A stretch of DNA of 24,916 nucleotides from an uncultured Oscillospiraceae bacterium (GCA_944386965.1 CALXDE010000103.1:1-24916), one strand, 5' to 3'; counted from the stretch's first letter, positions 15,528 through 23,345 are shown. The notes: generated by a model from the letters alone, not told the origin. A program made the numbers and translations.

Positions 15528-16822
15528 CAGAGAATGCCAGGGAAACGGCTCTGGAGGTCTTGACCGTCTGCCGAAAGGCGGACGCCTGGGCAGACGGCGC
15601 GCTGAAGAGCGCCTTGCGCCGCGGGAATCTGGACAGGCGGGAGGCGGCGCTGGCCGCAGCCCTGACCTACGGAGTCCTTCAAAACCGGATGCTGCTGGAT
15701 TTTCGCATTGCGCGCTACTGCAAAAATGGACCGCGCGGTTTGGAGCCGGTCATTCTGGATATCCTTCGCATTGGCGCCTGTCAGATCCTGCTGATGGATC
15801 GGATTCCCCCCAGTGCCGCCGTCAATCAGGCGGTTGAGATGACCAAAGCCCATCGCCGTCCCCGGGCGGCGGGGCTGGTCAACGCCATTCTGCGCAGTCT
15901 CAGCCGTGAAAAGGATATGCTGCCTCCTGTGGAGGACCTCTCCATCCGGTACAGCCATCCAAAGTGGCTGGTAGACACCTATATCTCCCTGCTGGGCAGG
16001 GAGGAGGCGGAGCGCGCCCTGGCGGAAAACAACCGCCCGGTCCCCATGTCCATTCAGCGAAATCCTCTGCGCTGCTCCCGGGAGGAGCTGGAGGCGGAGC
16101 TTCCCGCCGCCAAGCCCCACCCCTGGCTTCCGGACTGCTACCACCTCAGCGGCACCGGAGACTTGGAGCAGCTGCCGGCCTTTCAGGAAGGGCGCTTCTT
16201 TGTTCAGGATGCGGCGGCTAAACTGGTAAGCCTGGTTTCCGGCTGCCAAAGGGGAGATACCGTTGTCGATGTGTGCGCCGCTCCGGGCGGGAAGTCCTTT
16301 GCCATGGCCATCGCCATGGGAAATGCGGGGGACATCCTTGCCTGTGATATTCACGCCAACAAGCTGCGCCAGGTGGAGTATGGGGCGGCGCGCCTTGGCA
16401 TCACCTGCATCCGCACGCTCCAGACGGATGGGCGGCTGTTTCGGCCGGAGCTGGAGGAATCGGCGGACGTGGTGGTGTGCGATGTGCCCTGTTCGGGTCT
16501 GGGCATCATCCGCAAGAAGCCGGACATCCGCTACAAACAGGCGGATGAACTGGTGAGACTGCCGGAAATTCAGGGTGCGATCCTGGCCAACGCCGCAAGC
16601 TACGTAAAGCCGGGCGGGGTGCTGCTCTACTCCACCTGCACCATTCTCCCTCGGGAAAATGAGCAGGTTGTGGACGCATTTCTGGAGAAAAATTCCCGGT
16701 TTGCCCGGGAACCGTTTTCCCTCCCCGATCCCATCGGGGAGACGGCGGGGGAGATCACCCTGTGGCCCCAGCGCCATCAGACGGACGGGTTTTACATCTG
16801 CAAATTGAGGAAACAGGCATGA
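15524..16822 (+). CDS. rsmB: 16S rRNA (cytosine(967)-C(5))-methyltransferase
   Basis: An S-adenosylmethionine-dependent enzyme that makes m5C967 in 16S rRNA of the small subunit. The 432-residue protein has an N-terminal NusB-like RNA-binding domain (residues 1-125) and a C-terminal Rossmann methyltransferase. SAM motif I is DVCAAPGGK. The two cysteines of the family are C323 in DVPCSGLG (release) and C372 in YSTCT (nucleophile). The ATG at 15524 overlaps the YugP-type gene, and the stop overlaps rlmN. It has the standard length and no anomalies. Confidence 0.95.
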   Translation: MTENARETALEVLTVCRKADAWADGALKSALRRGNLDRREAALAAALTYGVLQNRMLLDFRIARYCKNGPRGLEPVILDILRIGACQILLMDRIPPSAAVNQAVEMTKAHRRPRAAGLVNAILRSLSREKDMLPPVEDLSIRYSHPKWLVDTYISLLGREEAERALAENNRPVPMSIQRNPLRCSREELEAELPAAKPHPWLPDCYHLSGTGDLEQLPAFQEGRFFVQDAAAKLVSLVSGCQRGDTVVDVCAAPGGKSFAMAIAMGNAGDILACDIHANKLRQVEYGAARLGITCIRTLQTDGRLFRPELEESADVVVCDVPCSGLGIIRKKPDIRYKQADELVRLPEIQGAILANAASYVKPGGVLLYSTCTILPRENEQVVDAFLEKNSRFAREPFSLPDPIGETAGEITLWPQRHQTDGFYICKLRKQA

Positions 16823-17856
16823 GAGACATCAAATCCATGACGCTGGAGGAGATCACCCAGGCGCTGCGGGAGCTGGGGGAACCAGCTTTCCGCGGAAAAC
16901 AGGTCTTCACCTGGCTCCACCGGGGCGCCGCCTCCTTTGAGGAGATGACCAATCTCTCCAAGCCCCTGCGGGAGAAGCTGGCGGCCTCCTTCTTGATCAC
17001 CGTTCCAAAGGTGGCCTGCAAGCAGGTTTCCCGCCTGGACGGAACCACCAAGTACCTCTGGGAACTGGGGGACGGCAACTGCATTGAAACGGTCCTCATG
17101 CACTATCACCACGGCAACACCGTGTGCATCTCCTCTCAGGTCGGCTGCCGCATGGGCTGCGCGTTCTGCGCCTCCACAGTTGGTGGCAAGGTTAGGAACT
17201 TGACACCAACTGAGATGCTGGACCAGGTGCTTTTTACCCAGCTGGACAGCGGAGAGACGATTTCCAACATTGTTTTGATGGGGATTGGAGAGCCTCTGGA
17301 CAACCTGGATACGGTGCTGCGCTTTCTCACCCTAGTGAACCATCCGGAGGGGCTGAACATCGGCATGCGGCACATCTCCCTCTCCACCTGCGGCCTGATC
17401 CCTGGGATTCGGCGGCTGGGGGAACTGGAATTGCAGCTCACCCTGTCTGTGTCCCTCCACGCTCCGGACAGCGAGACGCGCAGCAGGATCATGCCTGTCA
17501 ACCGCGCCTATGATGTAGAGGAATTGTTCGCGGTCTGCCGCTGGTACTTCCAGCGGACCGGGCGGCGGATCTCCTTTGAGTACGCCATGATCGACGGCGT
17601 CAACGACCACGACTGGCAGGCGGACCTGATCGCGAAAAATGTGCGCGGAATGCCGGCCCATGTGAACCTGATCCCGCTCAACGACGTGCGGGAGAGTCCG
17701 CTCAAGCCCAGCCGCCGCCTGTCGGCGTTCCAAAAGCGGCTGGAGAGTCACGGCCTTACCGCCACAGTCCGGCGGAGCCTGGGCGGAGATATCGACGCGG
17801 CCTGCGGCCAGCTGCGCAAGCGGGCGGCGGAGGCAAAGGGAGGAGAACCCCTGTGA
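16819..17856 (+). CDS. rlmN: Dual-specificity rRNA/tRNA adenine C2 methyltransferase (radical SAM)
   Basis: RlmN methylates C2 of A2503 in 23S rRNA and A37 of some tRNAs. The 345-residue protein has an N-terminal accessory domain, then the radical-SAM cluster motif CxxxCxxC at C110, C114 and C117 (CRMGCAFC), the MGIGEPLDN SAM-binding stretch, and the C-terminal methyl-carrying or resolving cysteine C329 in DAACGQL. These place it as RlmN rather than Cfr, which shares the fold; the conserved genomic context after rsmB also fits RlmN. The ATG at 16819 overlaps the rsmB stop. The last codon overlaps the GTG of the phosphatase gene. Confidence 0.95.
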   Translation: MRDIKSMTLEEITQALRELGEPAFRGKQVFTWLHRGAASFEEMTNLSKPLREKLAASFLITVPKVACKQVSRLDGTTKYLWELGDGNCIETVLMHYHHGNTVCISSQVGCRMGCAFCASTVGGKVRNLTPTEMLDQVLFTQLDSGETISNIVLMGIGEPLDNLDTVLRFLTLVNHPEGLNIGMRHISLSTCGLIPGIRRLGELELQLTLSVSLHAPDSETRSRIMPVNRAYDVEELFAVCRWYFQRTGRRISFEYAMIDGVNDHDWQADLIAKNVRGMPAHVNLIPLNDVRESPLKPSRRLSAFQKRLESHGLTATVRRSLGGDIDAACGQLRKRAAEAKGGEPL

Positions 17857-18596
17857 AAATGAAAGTCTGCGGCATGACAGATATCGGCTTGGTGCGTCGG
17901 CAAAACCAGGACGCTTACGGCGTGGATATCAACAGCGACACCGGGCAGGTCATCTGCGTGGTGTGCGACGGGATGGGCGGTCCCGCCGGCGGCGACATCG
18001 CCAGCCGCATCGCGGTGGACGCCTTCCTTCAGTCGGTAAAAGAGCATCTGCGTCCCGACATGGACCCGGAACGGGTCCGGGAGGTGTGCTCCTATGCGGC
18101 CAGTGTGGCCAACTCCGCTATCCGTCAGGAGGTGGAGGCCCGTGCCGAATACCGGGGCATGGGCACCACGCTGGTGGCGGCTGTCAGCTATGGCGATGGC
18201 GTGGTGGTTTCCAACATAGGGGACAGCCGGGCCTATCTCATCCAACCCCGCGGGATTCGCCGGGTCAGTAAGGACCACTCCCTGGTGGAGCGGCTGGTGG
18301 ACCGGGGCGATATCACCGAGGCGGAGGCCCGCACCCACCCCCAGCGCAACTACATCACCCGGGCCCTGGGACCGGAGGAAAATCCCCTGTGCGACGGGTT
18401 TATCGTCCCCATGGAGCGGGGGGACTTTATCCTCCTGTGCACCGATGGTCTGGTGGAGACGGTGACGGATCAGGAGATGTACGACGAGGTCCGCGCCGCA
18501 GCGGATATGGACCAGTGTCTCCGGCGTCTGCTGGAGATCTCCAAGGGCAACGGCGCGGCGGACAATGTGACCGCTGTGCTGATGCAGAAGCTGTGA
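17853..18596 (+). CDS. prpC: PP2C-type Ser/Thr protein phosphatase (Stp/PrpC)
   Basis: A 247-residue metal-dependent phosphatase that reverses phosphorylation by the PASTA kinase encoded next. PP2C motifs are in order: RRQNQD at residues 15-20, DGMGG at 39-43 (metal-binding D39), GDSRAYL, KDHSLV, CTDGL and GAADNVTAV. The start is assigned to GTG at 17853, in a 4-nt GTGA overlap with rlmN and with GGGAGGAG 7 bases upstream; the ATG at 17859 would shorten it by two residues and is too far from the ribosome site. The pairing and order with prkC are the standard Firmicutes arrangement. Confidence 0.95.
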   Translation: MKMKVCGMTDIGLVRRQNQDAYGVDINSDTGQVICVVCDGMGGPAGGDIASRIAVDAFLQSVKEHLRPDMDPERVREVCSYAASVANSAIRQEVEARAEYRGMGTTLVAAVSYGDGVVVSNIGDSRAYLIQPRGIRRVSKDHSLVERLVDRGDITEAEARTHPQRNYITRALGPEENPLCDGFIVPMERGDFILLCTDGLVETVTDQEMYDEVRAAADMDQCLRRLLEISKGNGAADNVTAVLMQKL

Positions 18597-18612
18597 GAAG
18601 GGAGGGAAGACG

Positions 18613-20463
18613 ATGGAGCGATATATAGGGAAGATGCTGGACAACCGCTATGAGATTCTGGAGGTCATCGGCCAGGGCGGCATGGCGGTGGTGTTCAAGG
18701 CCAAGTGCCATCGCCTCAACCGTCTGGTGGCCATCAAGGTCTTAAAGCCCGAACTGGCGGACGACGCGGAGTTCCGCCGCCGGTTCCACGACGAGTCCCA
18801 GGCGGTCGCCATGCTCTCCCACCCCAATATTGTTTCGGTGTACGACGTGTCCAAGGGCGGTGGGCTGGAGTATATCGTCATGGAGCTGATCGACGGCATC
18901 ACCCTCAAGCAGTACATGGAACGCCGGGGACAGCTGAACTGGCGGGAGGCCCTCCACTTCATCACCCAGGTCATGCGGGCTCTGAGCCACGCCCACAGCC
19001 GCGGCATCATCCACCGGGACATCAAGCCCCAGAACATTATGATCCTGCGGGATGGCAGCGTGAAGGTGGCAGACTTTGGCATCGCCTGCCTCACCGCAAA
19101 AAACAGTCAGACCATGGCGGGGAAGGAGGCCATGGGCTCTGTCCATTACATCTCTCCGGAGCAGGCCAAGGGAGATCGGATTGACCAGCGCTCGGACATC
19201 TACTCCGCCGGTGTGGTGCTCTACGAGATGCTCACCAGCCGCCTGCCCTTTGAGGGGGATACGCCGGTGTCCATTGCCATCCAGCATTTCAGCGCCGTGC
19301 CCCTCAATCCCCGGGAGATCAACCCCGACATTCCCGAGGCCCTGGAGCTCATCTGTATGAAGGCCATGGCGCCCCAACTGGACCGGCGCTACCGCACGGC
19401 GGATGAGATGATCCGGGATCTGGAGGAGTTCCGGAAAAATCCGGATATCAATTTTGACTATGATATCCTGGATCTGCGGGGGGAGGCCCCCATGGATGAG
19501 CCCACCATGCTGCTCAATGCCAAGGAGCTTCAGGATCTCAGCAGCCGGGATGACCGGCACAGTCACGATCGGGAAGTCCGCAGGCGGTCTGCCTCCCCTT
19601 GGAAGCGGGCGCTGCTGGTGCTGCTGGGCATCACCGCTTCCGTCCTGGTCATCATCGGCGTCTACCGGGCGATCTTCAACAGCTTTGGCGGCAACGATAC
19701 CGGGGAATACGCGGTTCCCAACCTGCTCGGCATGACGCTGGAGGAGGCCTATCTGGATGAGCGCATCCTGACGGAGGAGGAGATGGCCCTGGAGGAACCG
19801 CCGGAGGGCAAATTTGAATTGAATGTGCTCCGGGAGACATACGACGCGGCGCCGGCGGGGGAGATCATTGACCAGAGTCCCGATCCGGGCACCACCCGGA
19901 AGAGCGACCTGGTGATCAGCGTCACCGTAAGCCTTGGGGAACAGACCGAGGAAATGCCGCGCCTGGTGGACCAGGAGCGGAACGCCGCGGAGGCTCTCCT
20001 GAACAGCCTGAAAAACACCACCGGCCTGGAGTTTGCGGTGGAGTGGGCGGAGCCGGTCTATCACGATACCATCGAGGCGGGCCGGGTCGTCTCCACAGAT
20101 CCCACCGAGGGAGAACCCATCCACAATGGGGACACGGTGACGATCGTAACCAGCAAGGGGCGGGAGCCGCAGCCTGTGACAATCATTCCCTTTGTGGGCA
20201 TGACCCAGGAACTGGCGGAGGAGAATCTCAAGAAAATGCAGCTGATCTATACCTTTGAGGAGGCGCCGGACAGCTCCTCTCCGGGCACCATCTTTGACCA
20301 GAGCATCCCTGCCGGCACCCAGGTGATGGAGGGCACCTCCATCACGCTGTATGTCAGTACCGGGCCCCTCTACGATCCGGAGGGGGTACGTCCCAGCGAC
20401 CCGGAGCCCCTTCCGGACGCGGAGGCCGGAGAGAGTACCGGTGATCGCGAGGACACGCCATGA
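18613..20463 (+). CDS. prkC: Membrane Ser/Thr kinase with PASTA domains
   Basis: A 616-residue PrkC/Stk-type kinase that senses muropeptides or lipid II outside the cell and controls wall synthesis, growth and spore germination. The kinase domain spans about residues 13-275, with ATP-binding K42 (VAIK), catalytic D136 (HRDIKPQN) and DFG at 154-156. A basic juxtamembrane linker precedes one membrane helix at about 333-353. Outside are three PASTA repeats, about 365-442, 443-515 and 516-590, the first two fairly divergent, then an acidic, proline-rich tail. GAAGGGAGGGAAG precedes the ATG. The stop overlaps rsgA by four bases. The number of PASTA units matches B. subtilis PrkC. Confidence 0.95.
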   Translation: MERYIGKMLDNRYEILEVIGQGGMAVVFKAKCHRLNRLVAIKVLKPELADDAEFRRRFHDESQAVAMLSHPNIVSVYDVSKGGGLEYIVMELIDGITLKQYMERRGQLNWREALHFITQVMRALSHAHSRGIIHRDIKPQNIMILRDGSVKVADFGIACLTAKNSQTMAGKEAMGSVHYISPEQAKGDRIDQRSDIYSAGVVLYEMLTSRLPFEGDTPVSIAIQHFSAVPLNPREINPDIPEALELICMKAMAPQLDRRYRTADEMIRDLEEFRKNPDINFDYDILDLRGEAPMDEPTMLLNAKELQDLSSRDDRHSHDREVRRRSASPWKRALLVLLGITASVLVIIGVYRAIFNSFGGNDTGEYAVPNLLGMTLEEAYLDERILTEEEMALEEPPEGKFELNVLRETYDAAPAGEIIDQSPDPGTTRKSDLVISVTVSLGEQTEEMPRLVDQERNAAEALLNSLKNTTGLEFAVEWAEPVYHDTIEAGRVVSTDPTEGEPIHNGDTVTIVTSKGREPQPVTIIPFVGMTQELAEENLKKMQLIYTFEEAPDSSSPGTIFDQSIPAGTQVMEGTSITLYVSTGPLYDPEGVRPSDPEPLPDAEAGESTGDREDTP

Positions 20464-21356
20464 GCCGGGGACAGATCGTCAAGGCCCTCAGCGGATTTTA
20501 TTACGTGGCGGCGGAGGATGGGGGCATCCTGTGCTGCCGGGCCCGGGGCAAATTCCGTAAGGACGGTATGTCCCCCCTGGTGGGGGACTGGGTGGAGGTC
20601 CGGGACATCGACGCGGATGGCCGCGGCATGGTCTGGACCATCGAAGAGAGGAGAAACGCCTTTACTCGGCCGGCGGTGGCCAATATCGACCAGCTGGTGG
20701 TGGTGGCGACCCACGCCATTCCGGAGACGGACCCGTTTCTCATTGACCGGGTTTCCTCCATCGCCGCGCTGAAGGGGTGTCCGACCCTCCTGGTCCTCAA
20801 CAAATGCGACCTGGACCCCTCGGAGGAGTTGCGGGCAATCTATGTGCGTGCCGGCATGACCACCGTCACCGTCAGCGCCCAGACCAGCGAGGGGATTGGG
20901 GAATTGATCCCGCTGCTTTCTGGAAAGCTGTCTGCCTTTACAGGCAACTCCGGCGTGGGCAAATCCAGTATTCTGAATGCCATCGAGCCGGATTTTGCCA
21001 TCAGCACCGGGGAAGTCAGCGAGAAGCTGGGCCGGGGCCGCCATACCACCCGCCATGTGGAGCTGTTTACCCTCTCCTGCGGGGCCCGGGTGGTGGATAC
21101 ACCGGGGTTCAGCTCGTTCGATGCCTCGGAGCTGAATCTGGAATGGAAGGAGCACCTGCCGGAAACTTTCCCGGAGTTCCGGCCCTATCTCAGCCAGTGC
21201 CGCTTTGTGGGGTGCAGTCACACCAGGGAGAAGGGCTGTGCCGTGCTCCGGGCGGTGAAGGACGGCCTGATCCCCAAGAGCCGGCACAGCAGCTACCTGC
21301 GGCTGTGTCAGGAGCTGAAAGATGTGAAGGCTTGGGAACAAAAAGAAAATCGGTGA
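20460..21356 (+). CDS. rsgA: Small ribosomal subunit biogenesis GTPase RsgA
   Basis: A 298-residue circularly permuted GTPase that binds the 30S subunit late in assembly. In order: N-terminal OB fold (about 1-70), the G4 motif NKCD at residues 114-117, then the P-loop GNSGVGKS at 162-169 and DTPGFSSFD, and a C-terminal zinc finger with C, C, H and C in CRFVGCSHTREKGC. The G4-before-G1 order is the family hallmark. The ATG overlaps the prkC stop; PrkC phosphorylates RsgA (CpgA) in B. subtilis, so the coupling may be functional. rpe and thiN, which usually follow in Bacillus, are missing here. A strong hairpin follows ten bases after the stop. Confidence 0.96.
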   Translation: MSRGQIVKALSGFYYVAAEDGGILCCRARGKFRKDGMSPLVGDWVEVRDIDADGRGMVWTIEERRNAFTRPAVANIDQLVVVATHAIPETDPFLIDRVSSIAALKGCPTLLVLNKCDLDPSEELRAIYVRAGMTTVTVSAQTSEGIGELIPLLSGKLSAFTGNSGVGKSSILNAIEPDFAISTGEVSEKLGRGRHTTRHVELFTLSCGARVVDTPGFSSFDASELNLEWKEHLPETFPEFRPYLSQCRFVGCSHTREKGCAVLRAVKDGLIPKSRHSSYLRLCQELKDVKAWEQKENR

Positions 21357-21365
21357 TCATGCGCG

Positions 21366-21396
21366 CCGGCCGGAGGAACCCCTCCGGCCGGTTCTC
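21366..21396 (+). terminator. Probable intrinsic terminator after rsgA
   Basis: A perfect 11-bp GC-rich stem (21366-21376 with 21381-21391) with an AACC tetraloop lies shortly after the rsgA stop. The tail TTCTCACTAT has few T residues, so termination could be incomplete. A TATACT box at 21399-21404 follows, but no -35 box lies at the right distance, so I do not call a promoter. Confidence 0.6.
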
Positions 21397-21435
21397 ACTA
21401 TACTGGTAGAGAACAGCGGAGAGGAGGGGCAACCT

Positions 21436-21585
21436 TTGTGCAATAAGCATTGGCTGATGGGGGTGTTCGCCCTGTGCCTGGGGCTTGGGATCTTCATCTG
21501 CGCCATCTTCCCCACGGGGCTGCTCCTGTTTCTGGTGGCATCCCTGCTGGTGGGGTGTGGCTGGGCCTGTATCAGACGACGGTAA
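21436..21585 (+). CDS. Small two-helix membrane protein of unknown function
   Basis: A 49-residue open frame starting with TTG, preceded by GAGGAGGGG (21421-21429) at good spacing, and ending with TAA that overlaps the ribosome site of spoVM. The protein is almost all hydrophobic: positions 8-24 and 28-44 form two probable membrane helices joined by an FPTG turn. Charges are confined to the ends (NKH near the start, RRR at the end), so both ends should lie in the cytoplasm by the positive-inside rule. It contains five cysteines. I do not recognise the family. Placement immediately before spoVM and a SipL-like gene suggests a possible sporulation or forespore-membrane role, which is inference. 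An internal ATG at 21457 would give a shorter form. Confidence 0.65.
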   Translation: MCNKHWLMGVFALCLGLGIFICAIFPTGLLLFLVASLLVGCGWACIRRR

Positions 21586-21599
21586 AGGAGGAACTTCGG

Positions 21600-21674
21600 A
21601 TGCGCATCGTCATTGTCAAACCGCCCAAAATCGTTGGGGAGCTCCTGCGGAAAATCCTGAAAATCAAGGCATGA
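21600..21674 (+). CDS. spoVM: Stage V sporulation protein SpoVM (24 residues)
   Basis: A 24-residue amphipathic peptide beginning MRIVIVKPPKIVGELL and ending in a basic stretch. It has the SpoVM pattern: a short hydrophobic start, a Lys-Pro-Pro-Lys segment matching the KLPKFLGG core with its key proline of the Bacillus protein, and a basic amphipathic helix. SpoVM inserts into the convex forespore outer membrane, senses curvature and recruits SpoIVA to build the coat base. The ribosome site AAAGGAGG (21584-21591) is near perfect with an 8-base spacer. In B. subtilis spoVM also lies downstream of prpC-prkC-rsgA(cpgA)-rpe-thiN, so position supports the call. It is short enough to be missed by most gene callers. 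Confidence 0.85.
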   Translation: MRIVIVKPPKIVGELLRKILKIKA

Positions 21675-21697
21675 AGCTTCGCTCTCCCTCATACACT
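21668..21697 (+). promoter_or_regulatory. Candidate sigma-E promoter for the sipL-like gene
   Basis: CATACACT at 21690-21697 matches the sigma-E -10 consensus CATACAHT at every position. Fourteen bases upstream, GGCATGAA (21668-21675) partly matches the -35 element KMATATT (first four positions fit). Transcription would begin near 21704, some 27 bases before the ATG at 21731. The -35 part overlaps the last codons of spoVM. SipL-type and SpoVM genes belong to mother-cell sporulation programmes, which fits sigma-E. Confidence 0.5.
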
Positions 21698-21730
21698 GTC
21701 CATGACAAGAGCGTCAGAGGGAGGAGAGCA

Positions 21731-23275
21731 ATGGAACTGAATCTGAAAAAAGAGGCTTTTACATACTACGAGGCGGTCAGTGAGGCGCCAGTCTCCTTTG
21801 AAACCACCCAGGAAACCATTGTCCCGGACTACTGTCAGGATGTGGCCCGGGTGGTGGACACCACCGGCATGGTACTGGTGCACAACAAAGAGATGACTCC
21901 CGATGGCCGCATGGAGGTGGGCGGCGCCATCAAGGCCACCGTCCTCTTCATCCCCGAGGGTGGGACACAGCTGTGCGCGCTGCACCTGTCAATCCCATTT
22001 CACAGCTACTGCGAGGGCCGAAATCTCGCCGCGTGCAGCCGCTGTACCGTCAGCGCCAGCCTCAAGAGCATCGACTCGCGGCTCCTCAACCCCCGGAAAC
22101 TGCTGACCAGAGCGGAAATCATCCTGGAGAGCACGGGTTATCGGCAGCAGGAGGCCAGCCTGTGTACGGCGGTGGAGGCCGACGAGGCGTACGGACTGCA
22201 GGTGCTGGAGGAGCGCGCGGAAACCACAGTGATTTCCGATATTCTGGAGCGGGAATTTCCCTACACCGAGGAGCTGAATCTCTCCGCCGGACGCAGCGGC
22301 ATCCAGGAAATTCTGGATACCGCCACCTGCCTCTATCCGGCGGACTCCAAGATCGTTGGGAACAAGCTGGTGCTCAAGGGCATCATCCGCAGTGACGTGC
22401 TCTACCGGGACCAGGACGGGGCGATCGCCACCCTGACCCAGGAATTTCTGTTCTCCCAGATTGCGGAAACCGGCGCCTCTGAGGAGACGGGGATGGCAAA
22501 AGCCGCCTTCGACCTCACGGGATATGAGTATCTCATCGGCACGGAGAGCGAACCGGAGGACACCCACGCCATCACCATGTCCCTGCATATCCGCTCCAGC
22601 GCGGAAGTTTTGGAGACTAAACCGCTGCGGTTTCTATCGGATCTGTACAGCATCTCCAAAAATGTATCCCTCACCACGCAGCCGCTTCCCCTGGTGGAGG
22701 ATGTGCGCTCCTTCACCAAGAAGCAGAATATGCGGGAGACACTGGAAACCGCCGTGGCGGTGCGGCAGGTCTGTCATGTCGCCGTGTCCTGCGGGGCCTG
22801 TTCCTGTCAGGTGGGGGATGGCATGGCCGCCGCCCAGATCCCCGTGACCATCAAGGCGCTCTACCTGGATGAAAATGACGCGGTGCTGCTGGCGGAAAAA
22901 AATATTCTGGTGAAAGGGGAGCTGGAGGCGGGGGAGGGGAGCCTTCCCCACATCACCCTCCGCTGTCCGGGAGAGATTACCGGCGCGCCTTCACCGGAGG
23001 GCATGGAGATCCGCTTCACCCTGGAATTCTGGATGGATACAGGGCGGCAGATCCAAAAGCTGTGTATCGCGGACGCCTCTCTGGAGGAGGCGGAGCCCGG
23101 CGCCCAGCGGCAGCCCTCGGTGATCCTGCGGAAGTTTGACCGGGGCCTGCGGCTCTGGGACATTGCCAAGCAGTACCGCACCACCTGTGCGGATATCCTC
23201 TCGGCCAACCAGGTGGAGAGCGAACAGACCATCCCCACGGACAAATTGCTGCTGATTCCCCGGCGAAAGGCCTGA
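21731..23275 (+). CDS. sipL: SipL-like spore coat morphogenesis protein (DUF3794 repeats + LysM)
   Basis: A 514-residue protein with about three DUF3794-type beta-rich repeats (roughly residues 25-110, 165-250 and 325-420) and one C-terminal LysM domain in the last 48 residues (RGLRLWDIAKQYRTTCADIL ... IPTDKLLLIP). This is the architecture of C. difficile SipL, which binds SpoIVA through LysM and anchors the coat to the forespore, replacing SpoVID of Bacillus. The start at 21731 (MELNLKKEA) has GGGAGGAG five bases upstream. A second in-frame ATG at 21671 overlaps the spoVM stop as ATGA and would add 20 basic residues, but it lacks a spaced ribosome site. Its neighbour SpoVM acts on the same SpoIVA platform. 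Confidence 0.85.
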   Translation: MELNLKKEAFTYYEAVSEAPVSFETTQETIVPDYCQDVARVVDTTGMVLVHNKEMTPDGRMEVGGAIKATVLFIPEGGTQLCALHLSIPFHSYCEGRNLAACSRCTVSASLKSIDSRLLNPRKLLTRAEIILESTGYRQQEASLCTAVEADEAYGLQVLEERAETTVISDILEREFPYTEELNLSAGRSGIQEILDTATCLYPADSKIVGNKLVLKGIIRSDVLYRDQDGAIATLTQEFLFSQIAETGASEETGMAKAAFDLTGYEYLIGTESEPEDTHAITMSLHIRSSAEVLETKPLRFLSDLYSISKNVSLTTQPLPLVEDVRSFTKKQNMRETLETAVAVRQVCHVAVSCGACSCQVGDGMAAAQIPVTIKALYLDENDAVLLAEKNILVKGELEAGEGSLPHITLRCPGEITGAPSPEGMEIRFTLEFWMDTGRQIQKLCIADASLEEAEPGAQRQPSVILRKFDRGLRLWDIAKQYRTTCADILSANQVESEQTIPTDKLLLIPRRKA

Positions 23276-23283
23276 AGCGAGAA

Positions 23284-23315
23284 AGCCGCCCCCAACCTCT
23301 TGGTTGGGGGCGGCT
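23284..23315. terminator. Bidirectional terminator between convergent genes
   Basis: A perfect 14-bp stem (23284-23297 with 23302-23315) with a TCTT loop lies between the plus-strand sipL-like gene and the minus-strand CBS gene. Read on the minus strand the stem ends in GGCTTTCTC, giving the better T-rich tail; on the plus strand the tail is GC-rich. It probably serves both transcripts. Confidence 0.75.
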
Positions 23316-23345
23316 CCGCTCCGCGCGGGAAACAATGGGAGGCCG

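Noticed and set aside
18742..20124. Long minus-strand open frame opposite prkC (and similar ones opposite rsmB, carD-ispD and cdaA).
   Set aside because: Same GC shadow effect: no ribosome sites of note and no recognisable domains, while the plus-strand genes have all catalytic motifs.
21399..21404. TATACT box after the rsgA hairpin as the -10 of a promoter for the small membrane protein and spoVM.
   Set aside because: No acceptable -35 (the place is occupied by the hairpin) and no extended -10, so support is too weak; how spoVM is transcribed remains open.
21682..21726. Stem between CTCCCTC (21684-21690) and GAGGGAG (21717-21723) as a switch hiding the sipL ribosome site.
   Set aside because: Only 7 bp with a 26-base loop, the purine-rich ribosome site would pair with many pyrimidine runs by chance, and a transcript from the predicted sigma-E start would lack the first arm.
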